DNA of 64,000 nt. Origin: Salibaculum halophilum. Lineage in GTDB: Bacteria; Pseudomonadota; Alphaproteobacteria; Rhodobacterales; Rhodobacteraceae. The stretch lies in NCBI RefSeq assembly GCF_002094885.1, contig NZ_MSIT01000012.1, positions 28,494 through 92,493 of the forward strand, read 5' to 3'. Both the position numbers and the translations under genes were made by a program. This document shows, piece after piece, positions 49,956 to 57,571 of this stretch (its first letter is position 1; the number at the start of each line of letters is the position of its first letter). The notes beneath the pieces are model-generated. The model searched no databases and was not told the origin of the DNA. It saw nothing but the letters and a program-made list of their open reading frames with translations.

Positions 49956-49984
49956 CGAATTGTCTGCCCGTTTTCCTTGTTCAA
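49956..49984 (-). promoter_or_regulatory. Predicted dcw/mraZ promoter
   Basis: Minus-strand TTGAAC (-35, 49979-49984) and a weak -10 around ACAATTCG (49956-49963), spacer 15-17 depending on alignment. It sits about 10 bases downstream of the TGGGA boxes. Confidence 0.45.
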
Positions 49985-49994
49985 GTTTGTGCCA

Positions 49995-50038
49995 TGGGAA
50001 AACATGGGAGGCAACGGTTTTCTTGGGAAATCATGGTA
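49995..50038. promoter_or_regulatory. Candidate MraZ-binding boxes (TGGGA repeats)
   Basis: On the plus strand TGGGA occurs at 49995, 50005 and 50024, and TGGTA at 50034. The pairs are exactly 10 bases apart (5-base box, 5-base spacer), with 19 bases between pairs. MraZ is known to bind TGGGN repeats of this spacing upstream of mraZ. They lie just upstream of the predicted -35, where binding could repress or modulate the operon. Confidence 0.6.
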
Positions 50039-50044
50039 CAACAT

Positions 50045-50630
50045 CCTGTCGAGAAGTCTCACGGTAGACAATATCATGTGTCGTTTCGGGCAAAAAATGC
50101 CCATATAAAGCGCTTCTGAATAGAATTTACACCATATATTGACCACTTCCTCAAGTTCCATGAACTCCCAAACAAGTTGAAATTTTTTGCGCCGACACCG
50201 CGCAGAGGGGGCCAATTCGGCTGATATCGGAGCCGAATCGCGACACTGCAGCGGCGAAACCGAGTCGCGTGGCCATCGATTCCAGGGTTTCCCGGTTGGC
50301 GGCCGTGGTCAGAGACATCGGCGCATCAGACGGACGCCCATCGGCACGGGACACCGCCCCGAAGCGAGCGCGATCCATCGCATCGGCTTCGCCGGCCCAA
50401 TGAACGGGTCGCACAGCGACCGGACTGCCGGGGGGGGGGCCGCAGCCTACAGCCCCGCTCTGAGCGCCTGGTGCATGATTCCCGGCGACCCGCAAAGGTC
50501 CGCCCTGTCCTGCGCGTTCATCTTTCGCCCGGTTTCCATCCAGACCATCCCACGGACTGAGCAATCCGCAGGGCTTCCCCGGCGTAATCCCGCTCCTTGG
50601 GCGCAGTTGCCTGATAATTCGGCACATTCC
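50045..50630. other. Long intergenic stretch between dcw leader and DUF1127 gene
   Basis: About 590 bases without a credible gene. The first 150 bases are AT-rich and contain a GGGCA/TGCCC hairpin (about 50089-50103) and, on the minus strand, TTGAGG-N17-TGTAAA, a possible further dcw promoter. The rest is GC-rich with a run of ten G (50430-50439). Frames here have no codon pattern of real genes. Confidence 0.5.
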
Positions 50631-50633
50631 CAT

Positions 50634-50656
50634 GCAAATGCTGCATAGCAGCATTG
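50634..50656. promoter_or_regulatory. Palindrome upstream of the DUF1127 gene
   Basis: TGCTGC-ATA-GCAGCA (50639-50653), extended outward to GCAA/TTGC with a one-base bulge. It lies about 17 bases upstream of the predicted -35 of the DUF1127 promoter. CTGC-N3/4-GCAG palindromes are bound by PhaR-type regulators in this group, so an operator is possible (inference). Confidence 0.45.
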
Positions 50657-50669
50657 CCTATTTGGCGGA

Positions 50670-50696
50670 TTGTGCAAGCGCAGCATTCGCCTATCT
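50670..50696 (+). promoter_or_regulatory. Predicted heat-shock-type sigma promoter of the DUF1127/CcsR-like unit
   Basis: TTGTGC (50670-50675), 15-base spacer, CTATCT (50691-50696). The -10 resembles CTAT-type elements used by RpoH sigma factors in Rhodobacter, and in R. sphaeroides the homologous RNA unit is transcribed by RpoHI/RpoHII. Start site expected near 50703. Confidence 0.5.
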
Positions 50697-50753
50697 TCTC
50701 AGTCAACGGCGCAAAGCGCGTCGAAACGAAACTCTAATCGAAAAGAGGCCACA

Positions 50754-50969
50754 ATGGCACTGATGTCTGACCTCCACGTTCATGGCCCGTCGCTGGCCGA
50801 GCGGGTGGCGACCCTGCGCGAGGCCCTCGCCCACCGCGCCGCCAAGCGCAAGGCCTACCGCAAGACCTACGACGAGCTGTCGCGCGTCAGCGACCGCGAC
50901 CTGGCCGACATGGGGCTGCATCGCTCGATGATCCCCGACGTCGCCCGACAGGCTGCCGCCGAGGTCTGA
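50754..50969 (+). CDS. DUF1127 small Arg-rich protein (CcaF1-like)
   Basis: 71 residues. An N-terminal helical part (LAERVATLREALAHRAAKRKAYRKTYDEL) leads to the DUF1127/YjiS motif LSRVSDRDLADMGLHRSMI. Basic, with predicted RNA-binding character. In Rhodobacter sphaeroides a DUF1127 protein encoded in front of the CcsR RNAs (CcaF1) binds RNA and affects sRNA maturation. The same order is seen here: this gene, then the CCTCCTCCC hairpins 15 bases after its stop. AAGAGG precedes the ATG. Confidence 0.88.
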   Translation: MALMSDLHVHGPSLAERVATLREALAHRAAKRKAYRKTYDELSRVSDRDLADMGLHRSMIPDVARQAAAEV

Positions 50970-50983
50970 CGAACACCGGAATC

Positions 50984-51205
50984 GGGGCCTTTTTCCTCCT
51001 CCCTAAGGCCCTGACGCAGGTGGACCGCTCTCTCCTCCTCCCTGAGCGGGACACCGACCAGAAGACGCGGCGATGCCCCTCCTCCTCCCGGGCATCGCCG
51101 CAGCTTCGCCCAAGACCTGCGCGACCGGCCCTCCTCCTCCCTGGCCGGGCGCGAGACAAAGAAGCGGTGGCGCCCTCCTCCTCCCTGGTGCCACCGCTTT
51201 TTTTT
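50984..51205 (+). ncRNA. CcsR/cuckoo-type sRNA array, five CCUCCUCCC-loop hairpins
   Basis: Five hairpins each show CCTCCTCCC in the loop, at 50995, 51034, 51081, 51133 and 51177. Stems: 50985-50991/51005-51011 (7 bp), 51025-51030/51044-51049 (6 bp), 51067-51078/51090-51101 (12 bp), 51125-51130/51143-51148 (6 bp), 51162-51174/51187-51199 (13 bp). Stem sequences differ while loops are identical, which shows selection on structure and loop. The loop is complementary to the ribosome-binding consensus GGAGG. This is the mark of the CcsR (Rhodobacter) or cuckoo RNA family, sRNAs made under oxidative and heat stress. How the transcript is cut into mature RNAs cannot be told. Co-transcribed with the DUF1127 gene. 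Confidence 0.9.
51162..51205 (+). terminator. Terminator formed by the last array hairpin
   Basis: 13-bp stem (one G-U pair) followed at once by eight T (51198-51205), ending the DUF1127/sRNA transcript. The terminator loop itself carries the CCTCCTCCC motif. Confidence 0.9.
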
Positions 51206-51248
51206 GACGAGCACGGCGTTGCACAGGGTCGTGGACCGACCCCGCTCC

Positions 51249-51635
51249 CTACCGGATGCGCGCCCAGGTCTGGCTGGAACAGATCAACCCGCCCAGAACG
51301 CAGCCGCGCAGGCGCAGCCGGTCACCGTCAAGCTCCATCTTGCCGATGTAGACCTTGTCGTTCGAGGGCCGCCAGACGCTGCCCTCGTAGGTGCCATCGC
51401 CCTGCGGCACCATGTCGATGACGATCTGACGGCCGATATTCTCGGACTGGTATTCGCCATCCGAGTCGAAGGTGCGGCTGATCTCGCCGCAGACGGCGTT
51501 GCCGCAGGATGACAGGGCCACATGGGCATAAGCGCCCTCGTCCACCTGGGTCTGCCAGACGCCTTCGGCCGGGTCGGCGGCGGCCATCGTGGCCAGGCCC
51601 AGAAGGGCCGTCGTCAGTGCAAGCATCGTCCTCAT
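51249..51635 (-). CDS. Exported DUF2147 protein
   Basis: 128 residues. Signal peptide (MRTMLALTTALLGLATMAAA) and a DUF2147 beta-barrel-like domain: EGVWQTQVDEGAYAHVAL, then CGNAVCGEIS and VWRPSNDKVYIGKMELDGDRL, ending in a Cys pair (RGCVLGGLIC). Function of the family is unknown. GGGAGGA precedes the ATG at 51635. Divergent from hisA, as often seen in Rhodobacterales his loci. Confidence 0.88.
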   Translation of the reverse strand: MRTMLALTTALLGLATMAAADPAEGVWQTQVDEGAYAHVALSSCGNAVCGEISRTFDSDGEYQSENIGRQIVIDMVPQGDGTYEGSVWRPSNDKVYIGKMELDGDRLRLRGCVLGGLICSSQTWARIR

Positions 51636-51765
51636 TGCAAGTCCTCCCTGAAACTGTCCCGAAGCCTGTGCCTTGGTCCCCCGTGCGATCAAGCCTGACG
51701 TCGGGTCGCGTTGCATCCCCGGGGGTCATGATGCAAAGGACACCAAACGCCAGCGGAGCCCGCGC

Positions 51766-52485
51766 ATGATCCTCTACCCTGCCATAGACCTCAAGGACGG
51801 CCACGCCGTGCGCCTGCTGCGCGGCGACATGGAGAAGTCCACCACCTTCAACGAGGATCCGGCCGCGCAGGCCCGCGCCTTCGTCGCTGCTGGCTGCGAA
51901 TGGCTGCATCTGGTCGACCTCAACGGCGCCTTCGCGGGGGAACCCGTCAACGCCACCCCGGTCGAGGCGATCCTCGCCGACTGCCCGGTCCCGGCCCAAC
52001 TGGGCGGCGGCATCCGTGACATGGCCACGATCGAAATGTGGCTGAGCAAAGGGCTGGAGCGCGTGATCCTCGGAACCGTGGCAGTGGAAGACCCCGACCT
52101 GGTGCGCGCGGCCGCCCGCGCCTTTCCCGGCCGGGTGGCCGTCGGGATCGACGCGCGCGCGGGCCGGGTCGCGACCAAGGGCTGGGCCGAAGTCACCGAT
52201 GTCGAGGCCACCGACCTGGCAAAGTCCTTCGAGGATGCCGGGGTCGCCGCGCTGATCTACACAGACATCAACCGCGACGGCGCCATGGGCGGGCCCAACA
52301 TCGCCGCGACCGCGGCGCTGGCGCGGGCCGTGTCCATCCCCGTGATCGCCTCGGGCGGGGTGGCCTCGCTCGAAGACCTGGCCGCGCTCAAGGCCACCGG
52401 GGTCATCGCCGGCGCGATTTCGGGCCGGGCGCTCTATGACGGGGCCATCGACCTGCCCAGGGCCCTGGCAATGGTCAAGGACTGA
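51766..52485 (+). CDS. hisA: Phosphoribosylformimino-5-aminoimidazole carboxamide ribotide isomerase
   Basis: 239 residues, TIM barrel. Catalytic Asp8 in [11 protein letters not shown] and the second Asp near VDLNGAF. Phosphate loops LGGGIRD and [11 protein letters not shown]. Histidine pathway Amadori isomerase. The ATG at 51766 has GCGGAGCC upstream. It starts a his group (hisA, hisF, hisE) with hisB/hisH absent from the window. Confidence 0.96.
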   Translation: MILYPAIDLKDGHAVRLLRGDMEKSTTFNEDPAAQARAFVAAGCEWLHLVDLNGAFAGEPVNATPVEAILADCPVPAQLGGGIRDMATIEMWLSKGLERVILGTVAVEDPDLVRAAARAFPGRVAVGIDARAGRVATKGWAEVTDVEATDLAKSFEDAGVAALIYTDINRDGAMGGPNIAATAALARAVSIPVIASGGVASLEDLAALKATGVIAGAISGRALYDGAIDLPRALAMVKD

Positions 52486-52488
52486 CCC

Positions 52489-52788
52489 TTGGACCGCGGG
52501 GTGCGCCGTGTCGGCCTGGTGGCGCTGATCCTCGGGCTGGCGCCCGTCGCCCTGCCGCTGTTGGCAGGCACGGTGGCCGGCCTGCTGCCGGGCTGTTCGG
52601 TCAACGAGGCGGGCAGCACGGGTCCCTGCCGGGTGCTGGGGTGGCCCGCGGGTGAGCTGATGGCCGCCGCCTACGGCCTGATCGGGGCGATCCCGGCCGG
52701 GCTGGGGCTGTCGCTCATCGGGTTCTTTCTTCTGCTGGCGGGCTGGGGCATAAGGCGCGCGCGGACCCGCCGCGCGCAACACCGGTAA
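52489..52788 (+). CDS. Small membrane protein between hisA and hisF
   Basis: 99 residues, TTG start 3 bases after the hisA stop. Two membrane segments (about residues 8-33 and 60-88), a Cys pair ([15 protein letters not shown]) in the loop that could form a disulfide, and an Arg-rich tail. It ends 4 bases before hisF. Position makes it part of the his operon. Family not recognised. Confidence 0.65.
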   Translation: MDRGVRRVGLVALILGLAPVALPLLAGTVAGLLPGCSVNEAGSTGPCRVLGWPAGELMAAAYGLIGAIPAGLGLSLIGFFLLLAGWGIRRARTRRAQHR

Positions 52789-52792
52789 CGCC

Positions 52793-53554
52793 ATGCTCAA
52801 GACCCGCATCATTCCCTGTCTCGACGTCGCCGACGGCCGCGTGGTCAAGGGCGTCAACTTCGTCGACCTGCGCGATGCGGGCGACCCGGTCGAGGCCGCG
52901 CGCGCCTACAACGCTGCCGGCGCGGACGAGCTGTGCTTTCTCGACATCCATGCTACCCACGAGAATCGCGGCACGCTCTACGACCTGGCCCGGCGCACGG
53001 CCGAACAGGTCTTCATGCCGCTGACCATCGGCGGCGGCGTGCGAAGCCCAGAGGACGTGCGCAAACTGCTGCTGGCCGGGGCCGACAAGGTGTCGTTCAA
53101 CTCGGCCGCCGTGGCCGACCCCGACGTGCTGACCGAATCCGCGCTGCGCTTCGGATCGCAGTGCATCGTCTGCGCCATCGACGCGCGGACGGTGGCGCCG
53201 GGCCGCTGGGAGATCTTCACCCACGGCGGGCGCAGGCCCACCGGCATCGACGCGGTCGCCTTCGCCCGCACCGCCGCGGAGAAGGGCGCGGGGGAAATCC
53301 TGCTGACCTCGATGGACCGCGACGGCACCAAGTCCGGCTTCAACCTCGCGCTGACCCGCGCCATCTGTGACGCGGTCGACATCCCCGTCATCGCCTCGGG
53401 GGGCGTGGGCACGCTGGATCACCTGGTCGAGGGCGTGACCGAGGGTCATGCCAGCGCCGTGCTCGCCGCCTCGATCTTCCATTTCGGCACCTTCACGATC
53501 GCCGAGGCCAAGGCCCACATGGCCGCCGCCGGCATCCCCATGAGGATGACATGA
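52793..53554 (+). CDS. hisF: Imidazole glycerol phosphate synthase cyclase subunit
   Basis: 253 residues. [30 protein letters not shown] at the N-terminus (Asp11 equivalent in LDV), then [20 protein letters not shown] with the second catalytic Asp, and [11 protein letters not shown]. Works with HisH to form imidazole glycerol phosphate and AICAR. Its stop overlaps the hisE ATG (ATGA). Confidence 0.97.
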   Translation: MLKTRIIPCLDVADGRVVKGVNFVDLRDAGDPVEAARAYNAAGADELCFLDIHATHENRGTLYDLARRTAEQVFMPLTIGGGVRSPEDVRKLLLAGADKVSFNSAAVADPDVLTESALRFGSQCIVCAIDARTVAPGRWEIFTHGGRRPTGIDAVAFARTAAEKGAGEILLTSMDRDGTKSGFNLALTRAICDAVDIPVIASGGVGTLDHLVEGVTEGHASAVLAASIFHFGTFTIAEAKAHMAAAGIPMRMT

Positions 53555-53853
53555 CCCTGACAGACCTCGCCGCGACCATCGGCGCCCGCGCGGGCGCCGA
53601 CCCGCAGACAAGCTGGACCGCCCGGCTGCTGGCCGACCCCGACAAGGCGGCCGAGAAGTTCGGCGAGGAGTCGGTCGAGGCCATCATCGAGGCCGTCAGG
53701 AACGACCCCGCCCGACTGACGTCCGAGGCCGCCGACGCGCTCTATCACCTGCTGGTGATGTGCGCCGCGCGGGGTGTGACACTGTCCGACATTGAAGCGG
53801 AACTGTCCAAGCGCCAGATGCAGAGCGGTATCGAAGAAAAGGCCAGCCGATGA
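53551..53853 (+). CDS. hisE: Phosphoribosyl-ATP pyrophosphatase
   Basis: 100 residues, all-helical MazG-like fold. [29 protein letters not shown] and the [13 protein letters not shown] helix with metal ligands Glu and Asp. Second step of histidine synthesis. ATGA overlaps on both sides bind it to hisF and the next gene. Confidence 0.95.
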   Translation: MTLTDLAATIGARAGADPQTSWTARLLADPDKAAEKFGEESVEAIIEAVRNDPARLTSEAADALYHLLVMCAARGVTLSDIEAELSKRQMQSGIEEKASR

Positions 53854-54137
53854 TCCGCCATATCGTCTTCTTTTCCGCCCGCGACCCGGACGACGTGGCC
53901 CGGATCGAGGCGGGGCTCAACATGCTCGCCACGATCCCCGAGCACGAGGTCTTCGAGGTGCGCCGCTCGCTCAACACAGATCAGCTGACCGGCACGGCCG
54001 TCGACGTGGTGGTCTACGCCGAATTCGCCGATGACGCGGCGCTGGCGCGCTACAAGGCGCATCCGACCTACCAGCGCTGCATCGACGTGGTCCGCCCCAT
54101 GCGCGACATGCGGCTGGCCGCCGACATCGAATCCTGA
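53850..54137 (+). CDS. Dabb (stress-response A/B barrel) domain protein
   Basis: 95 residues. [13 protein letters not shown] opening strand, DVVVYAEFADDAALARYKAHPTYQ and the C-terminal PMRDMRLAADIE, as in Dabb proteins, which form dimeric ferredoxin-like barrels. No enzyme role can be assigned. ATGA overlap with hisE places it at the end of the his operon. Confidence 0.88.
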   Translation: MIRHIVFFSARDPDDVARIEAGLNMLATIPEHEVFEVRRSLNTDQLTGTAVDVVVYAEFADDAALARYKAHPTYQRCIDVVRPMRDMRLAADIES

Positions 54138-54208
54138 CACGGCAGTGCGGGTCCGGGCGGGCGCGCAGGCGACTGCGCGCATCACGGCGCGTCGACGCGC
54201 CGTCCCGC

Positions 54209-54676
54209 TCAGAGCTTCGACGACAGTCGCCCGGTGTTGATGCCCCCACGCGACAGCTCGCCCCACAGGCGCTGGTATTCCATCTTCGGACAGAGATCCA
54301 TGATCACGTCGACCCCGCGCGCGCCGGCGCGCGCGGCGGCGGCCTGGTGCACCACACCGATCTGCATCCAGATGGTCTGCAAATCCGGCCAACGCGCCAG
54401 GGCCTCCTCCACGATGGGCGGCACCGCCTCCGACCGGCGGAAGATATCGACCATCTCCACCTCGTCGGGCACATCGGAAAGGCTGGCGTGGACCGTCTCG
54501 CCCAGCAGCTCCTGCCCCGCCAGGCCCGGGTTGACCGGGATCACCCGATAGCCTTTCAGCCCCAGGTAGCGCGCCACGAAATGGGACGGGCGCACCGGGT
54601 TGGCGCTGACGCCTACAAGGGCGATGGTGCGGGTCCGTTCGAGAATGGCACGCAGGTGCGAGTCGCTGTAGCTCAT
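54209..54676 (-). CDS. CoA-binding domain protein (YccU-like)
   Basis: 155 residues. One Rossmann-like CoA-binding domain: IALVGVSANPVRPSHFVARYL, GYRVIPVNPG and WMQIGVVHQAAA, ending with the DLCPKMEYQRL motif common to the family. Function unknown. Convergent with the his operon. Confidence 0.88.
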   Translation of the reverse strand: MSYSDSHLRAILERTRTIALVGVSANPVRPSHFVARYLGLKGYRVIPVNPGLAGQELLGETVHASLSDVPDEVEMVDIFRRSEAVPPIVEEALARWPDLQTIWMQIGVVHQAAAARAGARGVDVIMDLCPKMEYQRLWGELSRGGINTGRLSSKL

Positions 54677-54705
54677 GGGCGCGAGCCTACCCCCGCCGTC
54701 AGGAA

Positions 54706-54738
54706 GAAAAAAGCGCCCAAGGTCGAGACCCCGGGCGC
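54706..54738 (-). terminator. Rho-independent terminator
   Basis: Minus-strand GCGCCC/GGGCGC stem (54733-54738 with 54713-54718), 14-base loop, then six U (54707-54712). It would end transcripts coming from rlmB and the small basic gene. The stretch 54677-54872 around it holds no gene. Confidence 0.7.
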
Positions 54739-54872
54739 GTCAGGTACGGAACGAGGGACAGTGATGGAGGCGAGGCGTTCCGCGCTCTCACCTCTGGCGT
54801 AAAACTAGGTACCTGCCCGGCCCGGAAAAGTGGCGCTCAGGAAAACGTGAACAGGGCAAGAACGCCCGGCAG

Positions 54873-55094
54873 TCAGTCGACGATATCCTCGACAAGGTCG
54901 GACAGCTCTTGGAAGATCGGCTTCATCCGCTTGCGGCCCTTGCCCTTGCGCGGCTTTCGGCGCGGCCGCTTCGGCTTGGCCCACTGCGCCTTGCGGTGCG
55001 CCGGTTTCGGGGCCGGGCGGGCGGGCGTCGCCCGTGGCGCGGCTGCCCCGCCCCGGCCCCCGGCCAGCCCGGCATCCCGGCGCTTGCCGGGCAT
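54873..55094 (-). CDS. Small very basic protein with acidic tail
   Basis: 73 residues if started at the ATG at 55094. Ala/Pro/Lys/Arg-rich (KRPRRKPRKGKGRKR) with a C-terminal amphipathic IFQELSDLVEDIVD. The reading frame stays sensible for about 12 codons upstream (RDDRHLILLRHDLKQ). A good ribosome site (AAGGAG) precedes an ATG at 55147, but that ATG is out of frame and stops after eight codons, so either the start is a non-ATG codon or there is a frameshift. Family not recognised. Downstream of rlmB on the same strand. Confidence 0.45.
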   Translation of the reverse strand: MPGKRRDAGLAGGRGGAAAPRATPARPAPKPAHRKAQWAKPKRPRRKPRKGKGRKRMKPIFQELSDLVEDIVD

Positions 55095-55156
55095 CTGCTT
55101 GAGATCGTGCCGCAGCAAAATCAGGTGACGATCGTCGCGGCCGGCATGTCCTCTCC

Positions 55157-55927
55157 TTACCGCGGCTGCGTGGCATACAGGGCAACCGCCGCCGCGTTGG
55201 AGACGTTGAGCGACCCGAATTCCCCCGCCCCGGGGATTTTCACCAGTTTGTCGCAAGTCGCGCGGGTCTTCTCGCGCAGCCCCGGCCCCTCGGCGCCCAG
55301 CACTAGGGCCACGGGGCGGTTGGACTGCCCCGAGACGGCCGCGTCGACAGCTTCCTCGGCCTCGCCGGCCAGCCCGAGCACAAGATAGCCCATGGACTTG
55401 AGCTCTTCCATGGCCGTGGCGAGGTTGCGCACCCGCAGGTATGGCTGACGCTCCAGCGCGCCCGAGGCCGTTTTTGCCAGCGCCCCCGTCTCGGGGGCCG
55501 AATGGCGCTGCACGGCGATCACGGCACGGGCGCCGAAAACCTCGGCCGAGCGCAGGATCGCGCCGACGTTGTGCGGGTCGGTCACCCGGTCCAGCACGAC
55601 CACCCGCGCCGCCCCCTTCGGATAACAGGCATCGGACAGCGCGCCCCAGTCCAACGGCCGCACCTCGAGCGCGGCGCCCTGGTGTACCGACTGCGCATCG
55701 AGGGGCGCAGCGAAGCGGCGCGCGTCGCTGATTTCCGGGGCGGGGCCGTGGCGAGCGGCCTCGCCCAGCCGGTCGAGCGCGTTGCGGGTGACGACCAGCC
55801 GCAGTTTCTCGCGCGCGGGGTTCATCAGCGCGTCACGCACCGCGTGAAGCCCGAACAACCAGACGGTGTCGGCGGCGGCCTTGCGACGGGCCTGTTCCTT
55901 CTCGACGACCCACTTGGGTTTCTTCAT
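55157..55927 (-). CDS. rlmB: 23S rRNA (guanosine(2251)-2'-O)-methyltransferase
   Basis: 256 residues. TrmH/SpoU methyltransferase: a short substrate-binding N-terminus, then NVGAILRSAEVFGARAVI, VLGAEGPGLRE and SLNVSNAAAVALY, the three knot motifs. The ATG at 55927 follows AAAGGAGAGG. Divergent from the tRNA gene. Confidence 0.93.
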   Translation of the reverse strand: MKKPKWVVEKEQARRKAAADTVWLFGLHAVRDALMNPAREKLRLVVTRNALDRLGEAARHGPAPEISDARRFAAPLDAQSVHQGAALEVRPLDWGALSDACYPKGAARVVVLDRVTDPHNVGAILRSAEVFGARAVIAVQRHSAPETGALAKTASGALERQPYLRVRNLATAMEELKSMGYLVLGLAGEAEEAVDAAVSGQSNRPVALVLGAEGPGLREKTRATCDKLVKIPGAGEFGSLNVSNAAAVALYATQPR

Positions 55928-56034
55928 GGCCCTCTCCTTTCATTCCTCTTGGGACGGGCGGGGAAAATCCGCAAGGGCCTGCGCCAAAATGGTGTTGACG
56001 CCCCACAGGCGCGCGGCTATCCACCGCCAGCGTC

Positions 56035-56118
56035 GGGCGACGAGCTGCAAGGTGCGGCAGCGGACTGTAACTCCGCCGGGGAGACCCATGCCAGGTTCGA
56101 TTCCTGGGTCGCCCACCA
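56035..56118 (+). tRNA. tRNA with GUA anticodon (Tyr), unusual core
   Basis: 84 bases including CCA. Acceptor GGGCGAC/GTCGCCC (7 bp), D stem GCTG/CGGC with loop CAAGGTG, anticodon stem GCGGA/TCCGC with loop CTGTAAC (anticodon GTA), a 14-base variable region with GGG/CCC, T stem CCAGG/CCTGG with loop TTCGATT, discriminator A, encoded CCA. The long variable arm fits bacterial tRNA-Tyr. Position 8 is G and position 14 is C in place of the near-universal U8/A14. Confidence 0.75.
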
Positions 56119-56300
56119 CGCCCCGCCTCTCGCCTGCACCGATGAGCCGTGTCGCACCGTCCCGAGCGGGCGTCGCGATGGTCTGCCGCTCGGAGGGCTC
56201 TGCCCCCGTCGCGCAGGCGCGACTCCCCGGCGGTATTTTCGCCCCGAAGATGCCGGGCACGGGTCTTTATCCGCGCGGCGCTTTGGGCGATACACCCGTG

Positions 56301-57560
56301 ATGGACGACGGCAATCCCGACTTTGCGCTCTTGCGCCGGCTCTTCGACCGGGCGGTGGCGGTGGCGGACCCGATGCGTATCCTGTCCGGCCACCTGCCCG
56401 CGAAACCGCCCGGCCGGGTCGTGGTCATCGGCGCGGGCAAGGCCAGCGCGCGCATGGCCGAGGCCGTCGAGGCCGCCTGGGGGCCTTGCGAAGGCCTGGT
56501 GATCACCCGCTACGGCCACGGCCGACCCTGTCAGGGCATCGAGATCGTGGAGGCCGGTCACCCGGTGCCCGATGCCGCCGGGGTCGCGGCCACGCGGCGG
56601 ATGCTCGACCTTGTCGCGGGGCTGGGGCCGGACGATTTCGCTCTGGCGCTGATCTCGGGGGGCGGGTCGGCCCTGCTCTGTGCCCCGGCCGCAGGTCTGA
56701 CGCTGGCCGACAAGCAAGCCGTTGCGCAAGACCTGCTGGCCAGCGGCGCGCCGATTTCCGAGGTCAACGGCGTGCGCAAGCAGCTCTCGGCGGTCAAGGG
56801 CGGGCGGCTGGCGGCGGCGGCCCATCCGGCGCGGATGCTGGCGCTGATGATCTCGGACGTGCCGGGCGACGCGCCGGGCGATATCGCCAGCGGCCCCACC
56901 GTGGGCGACGCCGGCGATGCCGAGCGCGCCGCAAGGGTTCTGGCCCACCGGGGCGTGACACCGCCCCCGGCCGTTGCGGCCCACCTGGCCCGGGGTGGCG
57001 CGCCCGTGCCCCCCGAAGACCCGCGATTGGCGCGGGTCGAGAACACCGTTATCGCCGCCCCCGCGCAATCGCTGGCGGCCGCGGCCGACCTGGCCCGTTC
57101 CGAGGGGATCGAGGTCCGCCACCTTGGCGACGCGATCGAGGGCGAGGCGCGCCGGGTCGCGGCGGACCATGCGGCCCTTGCGCTGGCGGCCCGGCGAGAT
57201 CGGGCCAGCGCCCGGCCCCTGCTGATCCTCTCGGGCGGGGAACTGACGGTGACCCGGCGCGGGAACGGCTGCGGCGGCCCCAACGCCGAGTATTGCCTGG
57301 CCCTGGCGCTGGCGCTGCAGGGGGCGCCGGGCATCCACGCGCTGGCCTGCGACACCGACGGGGTCGACGGCGCCGCCGAGGTGGCCGGCGCGCGGATTGC
57401 ACCCGACACGCTTGAGCGGGCCCGCGCGGCGGGCCTCGACCCCGCCGCGGCGCTCGCACGCAACGATGCGCACCGCTTTTTTGCGGCGCTGGGCGACCAG
57501 GTGGTGACGGGACCCACCCTGACCAACGTCAACGATTTCCGCGCCCTGCTGATCCGGTAG
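56301..57560 (+). CDS. Glycerate 2-kinase (DUF4147/MOFRL)
   Basis: 419 residues. The N-terminal DUF4147 domain has VVVIGAGKASARMAEA and LISGGGSALL, and the C-terminal MOFRL domain has LILSGGELTVT and GGPNAEYCLALAL, ending DGVDGAAEVAGA. It phosphorylates D-glycerate at C2, feeding glyoxylate or tartronate routes into glycolysis (TtuD/GckA type). The ATG at 56301 is used. GTG at 56298 is alternative. The 182 bases after the tRNA hold nothing clear. Confidence 0.92.
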   Translation: MDDGNPDFALLRRLFDRAVAVADPMRILSGHLPAKPPGRVVVIGAGKASARMAEAVEAAWGPCEGLVITRYGHGRPCQGIEIVEAGHPVPDAAGVAATRRMLDLVAGLGPDDFALALISGGGSALLCAPAAGLTLADKQAVAQDLLASGAPISEVNGVRKQLSAVKGGRLAAAAHPARMLALMISDVPGDAPGDIASGPTVGDAGDAERAARVLAHRGVTPPPAVAAHLARGGAPVPPEDPRLARVENTVIAAPAQSLAAAADLARSEGIEVRHLGDAIEGEARRVAADHAALALAARRDRASARPLLILSGGELTVTRRGNGCGGPNAEYCLALALALQGAPGIHALACDTDGVDGAAEVAGARIAPDTLERARAAGLDPAAALARNDAHRFFAALGDQVVTGPTLTNVNDFRALLIR

Positions 57561-57571
57561 CGCCCGACCCC

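Noticed and set aside
49682..50215. Minus-strand 177-codon frame upstream of and overlapping mraZ
   Set aside because: Runs through the predicted promoter, TGGGA boxes and terminator. No domain, and the leader structure explains the sequence better.
50151..50654. Minus-strand 167-codon frame between mraZ and the DUF1127 gene, possible gene remnant
   Set aside because: No family features and no ribosome site. Codon pattern is not convincing, so I left the stretch as non-coding.
50984..51205. CRISPR array, suggested by the repeated CCTCCTCCC blocks
   Set aside because: Repeats are 9 bases, spacing is irregular (39, 47, 52, 44) and each lies in the loop of its own hairpin. No cas genes.
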